From contig NZ_CP016172.1 of the NCBI RefSeq assembly GCF_001676725.1, positions 5,208,001 through 5,272,000 of the forward strand: a stretch of 64,000 nucleotides of DNA, read 5' to 3'. The stretch comes from Bordetella flabilis (GTDB lineage: Bacteria; Pseudomonadota; Gammaproteobacteria; Burkholderiales; Burkholderiaceae_B). Of the stretch, positions 16,601 to 26,696 are shown piece after piece; position 1 is the stretch's first letter, and every line of letters begins with the position of its first letter. A program made the translations under genes and the position numbers. Below the pieces are notes generated by a model. It had not been told where the DNA came from. It did not search any database and saw only the letters and a list, made by a program, of their open reading frames with translations.

Positions 16601-17253
16601 ACCTCCACGATGTCCGTAATGCACTTCATGCCGACCCAGACACCCGCATAGCGGCTCATTGCCCAGCCGTGCAGGCCGAAATCCAGTACTTCCTGTACCG
16701 TCGAAGGAAACAGCACAGGGATCAGGCAGGCCTTGAGCAGGTGATCGCTCTGGTGCGGCAGCGTCGAGGACTTGGCGGGGTGGTCGTCGCCGGCCACCAC
16801 CAGGACTCCGCCATGGCGCGACGTGCCGGCGGCGTTGGCATGCTTGAAGACGTCGCCGCAGCGGTCCACGCCCGGCCCCTTGCCGTACCACATGCCGAAT
16901 ACGCCGTCATAGCGCGCGCCCGGGAACAGGTTCACCTGCTGGGAGCCCCATACCGCCGTAGCGGCCAGGTCTTCGTTGACGCCGGGCTGGAAGACCACGT
17001 GGTGGGCCTTCAGGTACTTGGCCGCCTTCCACATGTTCAGGTCCACGCCGCCCAGGGGGGACCCGCGATAACCCGAAATAAAGCCCGCTGTATTCAGGCC
17101 GGCCCGCACATCCCGCATGCGCTGCATCATGGGCAGGCGCACCAGTGCGTGGATTCCGCTCATCCAGGCGCGGCCGGTCTCCAGGGAATATTTGTCGTCG
17201 AGCTGGACCGAATCGAGCGCGGCGTGCTGTGCCGGCGTTAGGGGGGCATTCAT
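13615..17253 (-). CDS. indolepyruvate:ferredoxin oxidoreductase, fused alpha/gamma/beta-type polypeptide
   Basis: A protein of about 1212 residues that oxidatively decarboxylates indolepyruvate and other aryl-pyruvates to acyl-CoA, reducing ferredoxin. The N-terminal part is a pyruvate-oxidoreductase pyrimidine domain (ALVRLPMMQRMRD, SGYRGSPLGG). The thiamine-diphosphate-binding part includes GDGTYYHSG and NDAVAMTGGQP. A cysteine-rich Fe-S insert follows (CEGCGDCSDKSNC and further Cys). The gamma-type domain (GVGGTGVVTIGQLL) and a C-terminal region complete it. This fused form of about 1200 residues is common in Beta- and Gammaproteobacteria. GGAGA lies 5 bp before the Met at 17253, which is preferred over the ATG six codons upstream. 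Transcribed alone; a hairpin follows. Confidence 0.92.
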   Translation of the reverse strand: MNAPLTPAQHAALDSVQLDDKYSLETGRAWMSGIHALVRLPMMQRMRDVRAGLNTAGFISGYRGSPLGGVDLNMWKAAKYLKAHHVVFQPGVNEDLAATAVWGSQQVNLFPGARYDGVFGMWYGKGPGVDRCGDVFKHANAAGTSRHGGVLVVAGDDHPAKSSTLPHQSDHLLKACLIPVLFPSTVQEVLDFGLHGWAMSRYAGVWVGMKCITDIVEVSASVEIDPHRVSIALPHDFVMPPDGLNIRLPDTPLEQEARLLDYKLYAALAYARANGLNRELWQVPAESARFGIMTSGKAYLDTRQALADLGLDEATCQRIGVRLFKVGMVWPLEATGMQRFAEGLDEILVVEEKRQVLEYQLKEELFAWVGSGKKIPRVVGKFDDKDGGEWAVPQGNWLLPAHYEFSPAIVAKAIGARLLKFELPADVRAGIEARLAFIEARERALARPRVVAERKPWFCSGCPHNTSTRVPEGSRGMAGIGCHYMARWMDRSTDIYTHMGGEGVPWLGQTPFTEEKHVFANLGDGTYYHSGLLAIRAAVAAKAPITYKILFNDAVAMTGGQPVDGPISVPIITRQMAAEGVGKIVVVTDEPEKYQGVKDLAAGVPVHHRDELDRIMRELREYPGVSVLVYDQTCATEKRRRRKHNAYPDPARRVVINDRVCEGCGDCSDKSNCLSVEPLETEFGRKRTINQSSCNKDFSCLKGFCPSFVTVEGGKLRKPKGVDAQGEIDAGLPEPTPVGLARPYGVFIAGVGGTGVVTIGQLLGMAAHLEGKGCSVLDMAGLAQKGGAVHSHVVLAQSPGHLLNTRVAMGEADLVLAGDLVVATGPDALARMNPERTRLLLNSDVSPTAAFISNPDWRLPRDSLRRDLSTACLPGQAHAVDAAELAVGLLGDTIYANPLMMGYAYQQGWLPLGGDALRRAIELNGQQVPNNLAAFAWGRRAAHDLASVQKLIGVAPDAGEPSQRSAEIIEIRRGASQPGSSAGLSAAVPPDLADFVGVRERFLTDYQNKAYARRYVDFVEQVAAAEQKATGTHRLAQAVARNYFKLMAYKDEYEVARLYTDGAFLKQISQQFEGDWKLNFHLAPPTFSKRDDKGHLVKRSFGPWMLKAFAVLSKARFLRGTAFDPFGRTAERRMERALIQEYRETIGGLLPRLGRGNLDIAVALAEVPAEIRGYGHIKDAAVEKAAVRRRELLQRFEASSPEGVEVGGARAA

Positions 17254-17528
17254 GCTGTCTCCGTTTGTCATGGATTGTCCATTCCGGCTTGGCGATCGGT
17301 TCTTGTGGAACGAAGCCGGCCGGCATGAGCAGTTGAGCAGGCTTTTTGCGTGCTGCCTGTAATGGGGTTTTACCGCCGGCCTCGCGGTGCCGCAAGAGGT
17401 GACATCCCTGGCTCGACACCACCGGACGCGGGCGGCACCGCCCCGCCCTGCCGCGCCTGCGGTCCGGACGACGGGGATACGCGCGTTCCACGGGGGCCGC
17501 GGAGCAAGCGCAGTGCCATAATCGCCCT

Positions 17529-18602
17529 ATGGAATTCGCACTACGAATCGCCGCGTGGCAGGGGCGCCACGGGCGGCACGACCTGCCCTGGCAGAAAACC
17601 CGGGATCCCTACCGGATCTGGCTGTCGGAAATCATGCTGCAGCAGACGCAGGTCAGCACAGTCATCCCCTATTACCAGCGCTTTCTGGACCGGTTCCCGG
17701 ACCTGCAGGCCCTGGCCCGGGCCGCGCAGGAAGAAGTCATGCCCTATTGGGCCGGCCTGGGGTACTACGCCCGCGCGCGCAACCTGCATCGCTGCGCCCA
17801 GGAAATCGTGCGCGACTGGGATGGCCGCTTCCCGCCGGATGCGGCGGCTATCGCGACCCTGCCCGGGATAGGCCGCTCCACGGCGGCGGCAATCGCGGCA
17901 TTCGCCTACGGCGAGCGGTCGCCCATCATGGACGGCAACGTCAAGCGGGTCTTCGCGCGCCATTTCGGCATTGCGGGCGATCCCGCGCGACGCGAGGTCG
18001 AAACGCGGCTGTGGGACGTGGCCGAGGCGCAACTGCGCGACGGCGCCGGCCGGGATGTGGACATGGCCGGCTACACGCAGGGCTTGATGGATCTGGGCGC
18101 CACGGTATGCGTGCGCGCCAAACCGCGCTGCGAGGCCTGCCCCGTGGCGGAGACCTGTACCGCGCGGCGCGAGGGCCGGCAGGCCGAGCTGCCGACGCCG
18201 AAGGCGCGCAAGGCGTCGCCCGAGCGCACGACCGGCATGCTGGTCCTGCAACGGGAGGGACGCATCCTTCTGGAACAGCGGCCCTCCCCCGGCATCTGGG
18301 GCGGCCTGTGGAGCCTGCCGGAATTCGACGTGGCGATCGCGCCGGCCGATGCCTGCCGGGCGCTGGGCGCGGAGCCGGGCACCGTATACGCGCTGGCGGC
18401 GTTTTCCCACACCTTCACGCACTTCCGCCTGCATGTGCGCCCCTGGTATGTCACCGTATCGGGGGATCCGCCGTCGCGGGTACAGCCGACGCAGTGGGTC
18501 GATGCCGGCGCGGCGGCACGCGCTGCGCTGCCCGCGCCCGTGCGCAAGCTGCTGGACGGCTTGTTCGCCGCGGGATTGCCGGAAAGCGTGATGTCCCGGT
18601 GA
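17529..18602 (+). CDS. mutY: A/G-specific adenine DNA glycosylase MutY
   Basis: A 357-residue base-excision repair enzyme that removes adenine mispaired with 8-oxoguanine. Catalytic Glu34 lies in LSEIMLQQTQ and Asp135 in IMDGNVKRV. The helix-hairpin-helix is TLPGIGRSTA. The 4Fe-4S cluster ligands follow the exact C-X6-C-X2-C-X5-C spacing (CVRAKPRCEACPVAETC). The C-terminal third (about 230-350) is the NUDIX-like 8-oxoguanine recognition domain. It is monocistronic and divergent from the indolepyruvate oxidoreductase gene, with about 275 bp between them. Confidence 0.97.
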   Translation: MEFALRIAAWQGRHGRHDLPWQKTRDPYRIWLSEIMLQQTQVSTVIPYYQRFLDRFPDLQALARAAQEEVMPYWAGLGYYARARNLHRCAQEIVRDWDGRFPPDAAAIATLPGIGRSTAAAIAAFAYGERSPIMDGNVKRVFARHFGIAGDPARREVETRLWDVAEAQLRDGAGRDVDMAGYTQGLMDLGATVCVRAKPRCEACPVAETCTARREGRQAELPTPKARKASPERTTGMLVLQREGRILLEQRPSPGIWGGLWSLPEFDVAIAPADACRALGAEPGTVYALAAFSHTFTHFRLHVRPWYVTVSGDPPSRVQPTQWVDAGAAARAALPAPVRKLLDGLFAAGLPESVMSR

Positions 18603-18689
18603 GGTGGGTGGCCCGCCCGGCGGCGTCAGTCATCGTGGCGCCGGCCGATACGCCGTATGCCTGCCCGCGCAGGGGACCAGCAGCGCCGC

Positions 18690-19826
18690 CTATGCCTTGA
18701 TGCCGCGATTGCGGTTGATGCTCATCAACATGCCGCAGGCGATACCCACGGTGAGCAGCGCCGTGCCGCCATAGCTCATGAAGGGCAGCGGCACGCCCAC
18801 CACCGGCAGGATGCCGGTCACCATGCCGATATTCACGAACACGTAAATGAAGAACATCATGGTCAGCGACCCGGCCAGCAGGCGCCCGAACTGCGAGGAC
18901 GCGCGCGTAGCGATGGCCAGCCCGCGCGCGATGAGCAACCCGTAGAGCACCAGGATCAGCACCCCGCCATACAGGCCGAACTCCTCCGCGTAGACGGCGA
19001 AGATGAAGTCGGTGGTACGTTCGGGAATGAAGTCCAGATGGGTCTGTGTCCCCTTCATATAGCCCTTGCCGTACAGCCCGCCGGAGCCGACCGCGATCAT
19101 GGACTGGATGGTATGGAAGCCCTTGCCCAGCGGATCCGAGCTGGGATCGAGCAGGGTGCAGACCCGATGTTTCTGGTAATCGTGAAGGACGACCCAGTCG
19201 ACGTCAGGCTGGCACAGTTGCTCCTCGTACCCGACTAGCGTGGTCACCCCGATGATGCCCGCCACGGCCACCGGCACCAGCAGCTTGAAGGACAGGCCGG
19301 CGAAATAGATCACGCAGAAGCCGGCGCCGAACACCAGCAGCGCGGTACCGAGGTCCGGCTGGCGCACGATCAACAGGAAGGGCACCGCCAATAGCAGCCC
19401 GGCGAACAGGAAGTCGCGGATGCGGACCTGCCCCTCGTGCCGCTGGAAATACCACGCCAGCATCAGCGGGATGGCGATTTTCATCATCTCCGAGGGCTGG
19501 ATCCGCGTCACGCCCAGGTTCAGCCAACGTGTCGCGCCCTTGCTGGTTTCGCCGAAAAGCTCGACGGCCAGCAGCAGCCCCACGCCGAGCACATAGGCGG
19601 GCGGAGCGAACTTCATCAGCGTGTTGGGCGGAATCAGCGCGACCGCCCACATGGCGAAGAAGGCGATCACGAAGTTGCGCGACTGGTCGGCGAAACGCCA
19701 GTCGGTGCTGCCGACCGCCGAATGCATCACGGTCAGGCCGAGCGCCGTCAGCAGGAGCAGGATGAACAGCAGCGGCCAGTCGAAGGCCGTGAAGACACGC
19801 AGCAGGATCAGGGCAAGGCGCTTCAT
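18690..19826 (-). CDS. mrdB: rod-shape determining glycosyltransferase RodA
   Basis: A 378-residue SEDS-family membrane protein with about ten transmembrane helices. It polymerises lipid II glycan strands during side-wall elongation together with PBP2. SEDS features include RWLNLGVTRIQPSEMMKIA, DLGTALLVF and the C-terminal GVPLPFMSYGGTALL. Its start overlaps the stop of mrdA by 4 bp. It is the last gene of the mreB-mreC-mreD-mrdA-mrdB operon on the minus strand. Confidence 0.97.
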   Translation of the reverse strand: MKRLALILLRVFTAFDWPLLFILLLLTALGLTVMHSAVGSTDWRFADQSRNFVIAFFAMWAVALIPPNTLMKFAPPAYVLGVGLLLAVELFGETSKGATRWLNLGVTRIQPSEMMKIAIPLMLAWYFQRHEGQVRIRDFLFAGLLLAVPFLLIVRQPDLGTALLVFGAGFCVIYFAGLSFKLLVPVAVAGIIGVTTLVGYEEQLCQPDVDWVVLHDYQKHRVCTLLDPSSDPLGKGFHTIQSMIAVGSGGLYGKGYMKGTQTHLDFIPERTTDFIFAVYAEEFGLYGGVLILVLYGLLIARGLAIATRASSQFGRLLAGSLTMMFFIYVFVNIGMVTGILPVVGVPLPFMSYGGTALLTVGIACGMLMSINRNRGIKA

Positions 19827-22048
19827 CGGGTGCTTCCCGCCGCTGGCATTACGGTGGTCGCCAACCCGGGCTGGCCGTTGCCGCGCATTACCGGCTGCGT
19901 GTCCGTAGCGACGACAGGCCGGCGTCGTCCGGGCTCGGCCGGCGCGACGGTGGCGGGAACCGAAGCCGGTGGCCTGCCCGCGCCCGGCGCCTGCCCCGCG
20001 ACGGTGGCCGACGACGGCCGTTTGACCGCCGCAGCGGGCCTTTCCCCGGCGCCGGCGGGGCGCGCCTTGACGGCGGCCGTCCCCGCTGCAGCGCCACCCG
20101 CGGCGGCCGGCTGCGCCTGCGCCGCCGTGCCGCCTGCGTCGTTCGCCGCGACGGCGGGCGACCCATTGCCGGCGATATCGGGCTGGCGCCGTGGCTCATT
20201 GGACTGGTCGTGCACCATCCAGTAATCGAAAACCTTGCGCGCGATCGGCGCCGCGGCGCTGGCGCCCCAGCCGGCATTCTCGACGATCAGGGCCACCGCG
20301 ATACGGGGATGCTCCACGGGCGCGAAGCCCATGAACAGGGCGTGGTCGCGCAGGCGCTCGTCCACGGAGCTGGCGTGGTAGCGGGCGCCCCGCAGGCTGT
20401 ACACCTGCGCCGTGCCGGTCTTGCCGGCGGCCTGGTACGCCGCGCCGCGGAAAGCCTGGCGCGCGGTGCCGACGCGCACGACATCGGCCATGGCGTTCTT
20501 CACCACATCGATATTGGCCTGGTGCAGCGGTATCTGGTGGGTCGGCCGGTTTGGGGTATCGACGAACTGGCCGGTGCGCGGGTCCTCGACGGCATGGACC
20601 AGGTGGGGCTTGCGATACAGGCCGTTGTTGGAAAGCGTGGCCGTGGCCTGCGCCAGCTGCAATATGGTGAAGGCGTTATAGCCCTGCCCCACCGCCACGG
20701 ACACCGACTCGCCGGCATACCAGCGCTGCTTCTCGCGGTCCTTGTAGGCGCTGCGCTTCCAGGCCGTCGATGGCAGCACGCCGCGCTTTTCGCCGTCCAG
20801 GTCGATGCCGGTGATCTGCCCGAACCCGAATTGCTTGGTGAAGTCATGCAGGGCGTCGACTCCGATTTCCGGGCCCAACGAGAAAAAGTAGGTATCCGAC
20901 GACACCACCAGGGCCTTGTGCATATCGGTCGGGCCGAAGACCGCGCCGGCGGCATTGCGGAATTTCTGCCCGCCGAACTCGAAATAACCCGGGTCGGGAA
21001 TGCGATCGGTCGCGCGCCGCTTGCCGAGCTCCAGCGCCGCCATCGCGACGAAGGGCTTGTAGGTGGAGCCGATGGGATACGTACCGTAGATGGGCCGGTT
21101 GATCAGCGGATGATCCGGCGATTCGTTCAGCATGCGCCAATTGTCCACGTCGATGCCGTCGACGAACAGGTTCGGATCGAACGAGGGCTGCGAAACGAAG
21201 GCCAGTACCTCGCCGGTATCCGGATCGAGCGCCACCAGCGCGCCGCGCTGGTCGCCGAAGGCTTCTTCCGCCACCTTCTGCAGCCCCAGGTCGATGGACA
21301 GGCTGATATCCGAACCGGGCACGGGGTCGATGCGCCGCAGGGTGCGCACGGGGCGCCCGCCGGCGGTGACTTCCACTTCTTCCAGCCCGGTACGGCCGTG
21401 CAGCTGCGTTTCCCAGCTTTTCTCGATGCCCTTCTTGCCGATGATGTCCGTGCCGCGGTAGTTGCCGATCTGCCCCGCTGCTTCCAGTTCCTCGATATCG
21501 CCGTCGGCGATGCGCCCGATATAGCCCACCACATGGGCCGCGGCCTTGCCTTCCGGATACTCCCGCACCCAGCGCGCGCGCAGCTCCACGCCCGGAAACT
21601 GGAAGGCGTGCGCCGCGAACCACGCGGCCTCGGTTTCGTTCAGGTTGTCGCGCAGCGTCAAGGTGGCATACCGGCTGGATTCCCCGATGCGGCGCTTGAG
21701 CCGGCGCTGGTCGGCCGGACTCAGGTACACCACCGGGGTCAATGCCTTGAACAGCGCATCGATATTGCCCACCTGCGCGGGCACCAGCTCCAGCGTATAG
21801 GTGCGGTAGTTGCGCGCCAGCACCACCCCGTTGCGATCCAGGATCTCGCCGCGGCGCGGCGGAATCGGCACCACGGTGATGCGATTGCGGTCGGCTCGTT
21901 CCGAAAGGCCTTCATAGCGATCGACCTGCAGCATCCAGAAGCGGCCGATCAACAGGGCGAAGCACAGCAAGGCGGCAATGCCGCCCACCCAGGCCCGCAG
22001 CCTGAAGCGCTGTTTCTGCTGCGCGCCGGTTTTTTTGAACTCGAACAT
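19823..22048 (-). CDS. mrdA: penicillin-binding protein 2 (elongation transpeptidase)
   Basis: A 741-residue class B PBP that cross-links side-wall peptidoglycan. It has an N-terminal membrane anchor (about 20-40), a pedestal domain, and a transpeptidase domain with the catalytic serine motif STYK (GSTYKPFV), a downstream SSD motif (VSSDTYFF), and KTG (AGKTGTAQV). The family usually ends near 630-650 residues; here about 110 further residues, rich in Ala, Pro, Gly and Arg, follow the catalytic domain. The tail has no known role and probably faces the periplasm. It is followed, with overlap, by mrdB and preceded by mreD. Confidence 0.96.
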   Translation of the reverse strand: MFEFKKTGAQQKQRFRLRAWVGGIAALLCFALLIGRFWMLQVDRYEGLSERADRNRITVVPIPPRRGEILDRNGVVLARNYRTYTLELVPAQVGNIDALFKALTPVVYLSPADQRRLKRRIGESSRYATLTLRDNLNETEAAWFAAHAFQFPGVELRARWVREYPEGKAAAHVVGYIGRIADGDIEELEAAGQIGNYRGTDIIGKKGIEKSWETQLHGRTGLEEVEVTAGGRPVRTLRRIDPVPGSDISLSIDLGLQKVAEEAFGDQRGALVALDPDTGEVLAFVSQPSFDPNLFVDGIDVDNWRMLNESPDHPLINRPIYGTYPIGSTYKPFVAMAALELGKRRATDRIPDPGYFEFGGQKFRNAAGAVFGPTDMHKALVVSSDTYFFSLGPEIGVDALHDFTKQFGFGQITGIDLDGEKRGVLPSTAWKRSAYKDREKQRWYAGESVSVAVGQGYNAFTILQLAQATATLSNNGLYRKPHLVHAVEDPRTGQFVDTPNRPTHQIPLHQANIDVVKNAMADVVRVGTARQAFRGAAYQAAGKTGTAQVYSLRGARYHASSVDERLRDHALFMGFAPVEHPRIAVALIVENAGWGASAAAPIARKVFDYWMVHDQSNEPRRQPDIAGNGSPAVAANDAGGTAAQAQPAAAGGAAAGTAAVKARPAGAGERPAAAVKRPSSATVAGQAPGAGRPPASVPATVAPAEPGRRRPVVATDTQPVMRGNGQPGLATTVMPAAGSTR

Positions 22049-22066
22049 AGGGCAAGGAAAAGGCGA

Positions 22067-22630
22067 TCAGACCGACGCGGATTCGACGTCGTCGGCGCCG
22101 CGCTGCGGCAGGTGCAGCACCCACCCCACCAGCGGCCACATGGCGGCGGTGATCGCCGTCCCGACCGCCCAATCCCAGCCCGGCCATCTGCCGGCGATCC
22201 AGGCGCGAACCAGCACCGTCACCATGCGCGCCGCGAGGAAGATCGGCAGCATGTGCATGGCCTGGCTCCACAGGTCGAAACGCTGCAGCCGCCGATGCAG
22301 GACCACGGCGCCATAGGCGACCAGCGTATAGGACAGCGCATTGCCGCCCAGCACGCCGGCGTCGTGCACATCCATCAGCAGTCCGAACACGAATGCCGTC
22401 AGCAGGCCGACACGGCGCGGTTCATGCACGCACCAGAAGGCGATGACCAGTATCAGGATGTCCGGCGATGGCTGCCATAGCCGCCAGGGCAGCAGGGACG
22501 CCAGCCAGACGAGCAGCAGCGAACCCCACACCATTACCGTGTGCGCCGGCCGTGCGACCCGCTCAGGCTCTACCGACCTGCGCGGCCGCAGCACCGAGGT
22601 GTGCGGTTCATTCCGATTTGTCCGGCTCAC
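22067..22630 (-). CDS. mreD: rod shape-determining protein MreD
   Basis: A 187-residue integral membrane protein with five or so hydrophobic segments (MVWGSLLLVWLASLLPW, DILILVIAFWCVHE and later helices), typical of MreD. It belongs to the elongasome linking MreB/MreC to RodA-PBP2. The start is uncertain. GTG at 22628-22630, inside the end of mreC, is preferred because it keeps the N-terminal residues SRTNRNEPHT before the first helix; the next in-frame ATG (MVWGS) would begin exactly at the membrane segment. With the GTG the gene overlaps mreC by 23 bp. Confidence 0.9.
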   Translation of the reverse strand: MSRTNRNEPHTSVLRPRRSVEPERVARPAHTVMVWGSLLLVWLASLLPWRLWQPSPDILILVIAFWCVHEPRRVGLLTAFVFGLLMDVHDAGVLGGNALSYTLVAYGAVVLHRRLQRFDLWSQAMHMLPIFLAARMVTVLVRAWIAGRWPGWDWAVGTAITAAMWPLVGWVLHLPQRGADDVESASV

Positions 22631-23507
22631 TGGACTCGACCTCCTGGCGATTTGATTCGGCACGCTTGACGTCGACCTGCAGGACGAGGAAGTGGCGATA
22701 CCGTTCCGGGTGGGCCAAGGGCTCGCCCACCGCGCGCGCGAAACCGGAGGCGGTGTCGCGCTCGACTTTCTGCACCTTCGCCACCGGCAGTCCGGCCGGG
22801 AACAGGCCTCCGACGCCGCTGGTGACAATAGTATCGCCCTCTTTGATATCCGCATTGGCGGCCAGGTAACGCACCTCGATCTTGCCGGGCTGGTTGCCGC
22901 CGAACGCGATCAGGCGCAGCCCGTTGCGCAGTATCTGCACAGGAATGGAAACCTGCTCGTCGGTGACCAGGGCGGCCTCCGCCGTCATGGGGGTCACGCG
23001 CACGATCTGCCCCACCACGCCGCCTTCGTCGATGACCGGCATGCCCGGCGCCAGGCCCTGGCGGCTGCCTTTGTTGAAGACCAGGCGCTGGTTGAAAGCG
23101 TTCGGCGGCTCGTAGAGCACTTCGACCACCACCGCATGCTGCGACAGCGTGTCGGTCACGCCCAGCAGCCGGCGCAGTTGCGCGTTCTCGGCAGCCAGTT
23201 GCGCGCCATGCGTCGCGACCTGCGCCAGTTCGATGCGCTGGCGCTGCAGGGCTTCGTTTTCGGTACGGACTAGGTTGGCTGCGTTCAGCCACTCGTTTAC
23301 CTGCTGCACCAGATCCCGCGGCAGCAGGACGGCGCGCTGGAAGGGATACAGCACCACCGAGACGGCGCGGCGCACCGGCTCCAGGACGTGCCATTGGGAA
23401 TCGCCCAGCAGCAGGGCGAGCGACAGAACGACCAGGACCGCAAGCTTTGCCTCGGCGGGCAAGCCACGTCGGAAGAGCCGCGGTGTGGTGGCGTTTAGTT
23501 GGGGCAT
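22608..23507 (-). CDS. mreC: rod shape-determining protein MreC
   Basis: A 299-residue bitopic protein: short cytoplasmic N-terminus, one transmembrane helix (about 20-38, AKLAVLVVLSLALLLGD), a coiled coil with NLVRTENEALQRQRIELAQ, and a periplasmic beta-barrel-type domain (GVTDTLSQHAVVVEVLYE through GVGGLFPAGLPVAKV). MreC activates PBP2-RodA. It lies about 80 bp downstream of mreB in the same operon. Confidence 0.97.
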   Translation of the reverse strand: MPQLNATTPRLFRRGLPAEAKLAVLVVLSLALLLGDSQWHVLEPVRRAVSVVLYPFQRAVLLPRDLVQQVNEWLNAANLVRTENEALQRQRIELAQVATHGAQLAAENAQLRRLLGVTDTLSQHAVVVEVLYEPPNAFNQRLVFNKGSRQGLAPGMPVIDEGGVVGQIVRVTPMTAEAALVTDEQVSIPVQILRNGLRLIAFGGNQPGKIEVRYLAANADIKEGDTIVTSGVGGLFPAGLPVAKVQKVERDTASGFARAVGEPLAHPERYRHFLVLQVDVKRAESNRQEVESSEPDKSE

Positions 23508-23587
23508 GGATACTCACGGGCGTGTGGCCCGGTGCCAGGCCGCCACCGTAGCCGCCTTGCGCGGGCGGCCGCGGCCAGGCGCGAAGA

Positions 23588-24715
<1,128 letters not shown>

Positions 24716-24733
24716 TTAAACCGTGAATGATAA

Positions 24734-24762
24734 CTTATAATTTCAAGGGAAATAGGCCGCAA
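24734..24762 (-). promoter_or_regulatory. probable sigma-70 promoter of the mreB operon
   Basis: On the minus strand TTGCGG (24757-24762) and TATAAG (24734-24739) are separated by exactly 17 bp, in an AT-rich segment of the 214-bp mreB/gatC divergent region. Found by eye only. Confidence 0.5.
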
Positions 24763-24845
24763 ATCCCGGCTATTCCAAGCTTTGTAACGGCTCGCGGCCT
24801 GTCATGTAACGGCCGTCCCCACGCATCCACATTTTTTACATTCCC

Positions 24846-25154
24846 ATGGCGCTAAACGAAGAAGACGTGGCCCGCATTGCCCGGCTGGCCAGAATCGAAC
24901 TCACCCCGGAAAGGCGCGCCCGCGCCCGCCAGGAATTGAATGGGATGCTGCATATTATCGAGCGCCTCCAGGCCGTGGATACCGAAGGCGTCGAGCCGCT
25001 CGCGCATCCGCTGTCGGCGCACGAGGACGTGGCCCTGCGCCTGCGCGAAGACCGGGCGACCGAGTCCGGGTCGGAAGCCGAACGCGAGGCCCTGATGCGC
25101 AATGCACCGGACGCCCGGGATGGGCTGTTCCTGGTCCCCAAGGTGTTGGAGTAG
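24846..25154 (+). CDS. gatC: Asp/Glu-tRNA amidotransferase subunit C
   Basis: A 102-residue GatC. It stabilises the GatCAB complex, which converts Glu-tRNA(Gln) and/or Asp-tRNA(Asn) to the amidated forms. It starts [19 protein letters not shown], the usual GatC opening, and ends with the family pattern [12 protein letters not shown]. The stop precedes gatA by 2 bp. It is divergent from mreB. Confidence 0.96.
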   Translation: MALNEEDVARIARLARIELTPERRARARQELNGMLHIIERLQAVDTEGVEPLAHPLSAHEDVALRLREDRATESGSEAEREALMRNAPDARDGLFLVPKVLE

Positions 25155-25156
25155 TC

Positions 25157-26695
25157 ATGGCCAAGCACGCTTTGCATACCGAATTCGCCGATATCGCGGC
25201 GCTGCGGCAGGCGCTGGACCGGCGCGCGGTCAGCGCCGTCGAACTGGCCCGCAGCGCCCTGGACGCCGCCCAGGACGCCGCCGACCTGAACGCCTTCCTG
25301 CACATCGATGCCGACCTGACCCTGCAGCAGGCCCGCGCGGCCGACGCGGCGCTGGCCGCCGGTACGGCGGGCCCGCTCACGGGCGTGCCCATCGCCCACA
25401 AGGACGCCTTCGTGACGCGCGGCTGGCGCACCACGGCGGGCAGCCGGATGCTGGGGCAGTACGTCAGCCCCTTCGACGCCACCGTGGTGGAGCGCCTGCA
25501 GGAGGCGGGCGCGGTGTCCATCGGCAAGCTGAATTGCGACGAATTCGCCATGGGCTCCGGCAACGAGAATTCGGCGTTCGGACCGGTGCGCAACCCCTGG
25601 GACCGCGCCGCCGTGCCCGGCGGCTCCTCGGGCGGCTCGGCGGCCGCCGTCGCGGCGCGCCTGGTGGCAGCCGCCACGGGAACCGACACGGGCGGCTCGG
25701 TCCGCCAGCCGGCGTCCCTGTGCGGCGTCACGGGCATCAAGCCGACCTACGGAACGGTCTCGCGCTTCGGCATCGTGGCGTTCGGCTCCAGCCTGGACCA
25801 GGCCGGCCCATTGGCGCGCAGCAGCCGCGATGCGCTGGCGTTGCTCGACGCCATGGCCGGTTTCGATCCGCGCGATGCGACCAGCGTGCAGAACTGCGGC
25901 CCGGTCGCCAACGCGCCCGGCCGCGTGCAGCGTGACTTCGATGGCGCGCAAGCGCGCTACGAAGCCGGCGGCGCCCAGCCGCTGGCCGGCCTGCGCATCG
26001 GCGTTCCCGCCGAATACCTGGGTGATGGCCTGGCCGACGACGTACGCGCGGCGGTGCAGGCGGCGCTGGCTCAGTTCGAAGCGCTGGGCGCGCGCCGGGT
26101 CGAGATCTCCTTGCCGCGCACGGAACTGGCCATCCCGGCGTACTACGTCATCGCGCCCGCGGAAGCCTCCAGCAACCTGGCGCGCTACGACGGCGTGCGC
26201 TACGGCCACCGCACCGCCGACTACGCCGACCTGACCGAGATGATCAGCCGCTCGCGCGCCGAAGGCTTCGGCGAGGAGGTCAAGCGGCGGATACTGATCG
26301 GCACCTATGTGCTGTCGCATGGCTACTACGATGCGTATTATCTGCAGGCGCAGCGGCTGCGCCGGCTTATCGCGCAGGACTTCCAGCGGGCGCTGGAACA
26401 ATGCGACGTCATCATGGGGCCGGTGGCCCCGACGGTGGCCAAGGACATCGGCGAAAACCGCGACGACCCCACGGCGGACTGGCTGGCGGATATCTACACA
26501 TTGGGCGTCAGCCTGGCGGGCCTGCCCGCCATGTCGGTGCCCTGCGGCTTCGGCAGCGGCGCGCACAGCCGCCGGCCCGTCGGCCTGCAAATTATCGGCA
26601 ACTATTTCGACGAAGGCCGCCTGCTGGCCATCGCCGACCGCTACCAACACGTGACCGACTGGCACCTACGCGCGCCGGCAAGCCAGGATGCCTGA
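25157..26695 (+). CDS. gatA: Asp/Glu-tRNA amidotransferase subunit A
   Basis: A 512-residue amidase-signature protein. The catalytic Ser-cisSer-Lys system is visible: Lys in [10 protein letters not shown], and the serine-rich loop [15 protein letters not shown] followed by [15 protein letters not shown]. It releases ammonia from glutamine for GatB. Length is somewhat above the usual 485-500. It sits between gatC (2 bp) and gatB (1 bp from the preferred start) in one operon. Confidence 0.97.
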   Translation: MAKHALHTEFADIAALRQALDRRAVSAVELARSALDAAQDAADLNAFLHIDADLTLQQARAADAALAAGTAGPLTGVPIAHKDAFVTRGWRTTAGSRMLGQYVSPFDATVVERLQEAGAVSIGKLNCDEFAMGSGNENSAFGPVRNPWDRAAVPGGSSGGSAAAVAARLVAAATGTDTGGSVRQPASLCGVTGIKPTYGTVSRFGIVAFGSSLDQAGPLARSSRDALALLDAMAGFDPRDATSVQNCGPVANAPGRVQRDFDGAQARYEAGGAQPLAGLRIGVPAEYLGDGLADDVRAAVQAALAQFEALGARRVEISLPRTELAIPAYYVIAPAEASSNLARYDGVRYGHRTADYADLTEMISRSRAEGFGEEVKRRILIGTYVLSHGYYDAYYLQAQRLRRLIAQDFQRALEQCDVIMGPVAPTVAKDIGENRDDPTADWLADIYTLGVSLAGLPAMSVPCGFGSGAHSRRPVGLQIIGNYFDEGRLLAIADRYQHVTDWHLRAPASQDA

Positions 26696-26696
26696 C

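Noticed and set aside
20210..22480. A 756-codon open frame on the plus strand
   Set aside because: Antisense to mrdA and mreD, both clear genes; its translation is rich in Arg, His, Gln and Ala with no family match.
26688..26690. ATG at 26688 as the gatB start
   Set aside because: The AGG ribosome-binding bases abut it directly; the ATG at 26697 has correct spacing and gives the usual GatB N-terminus.
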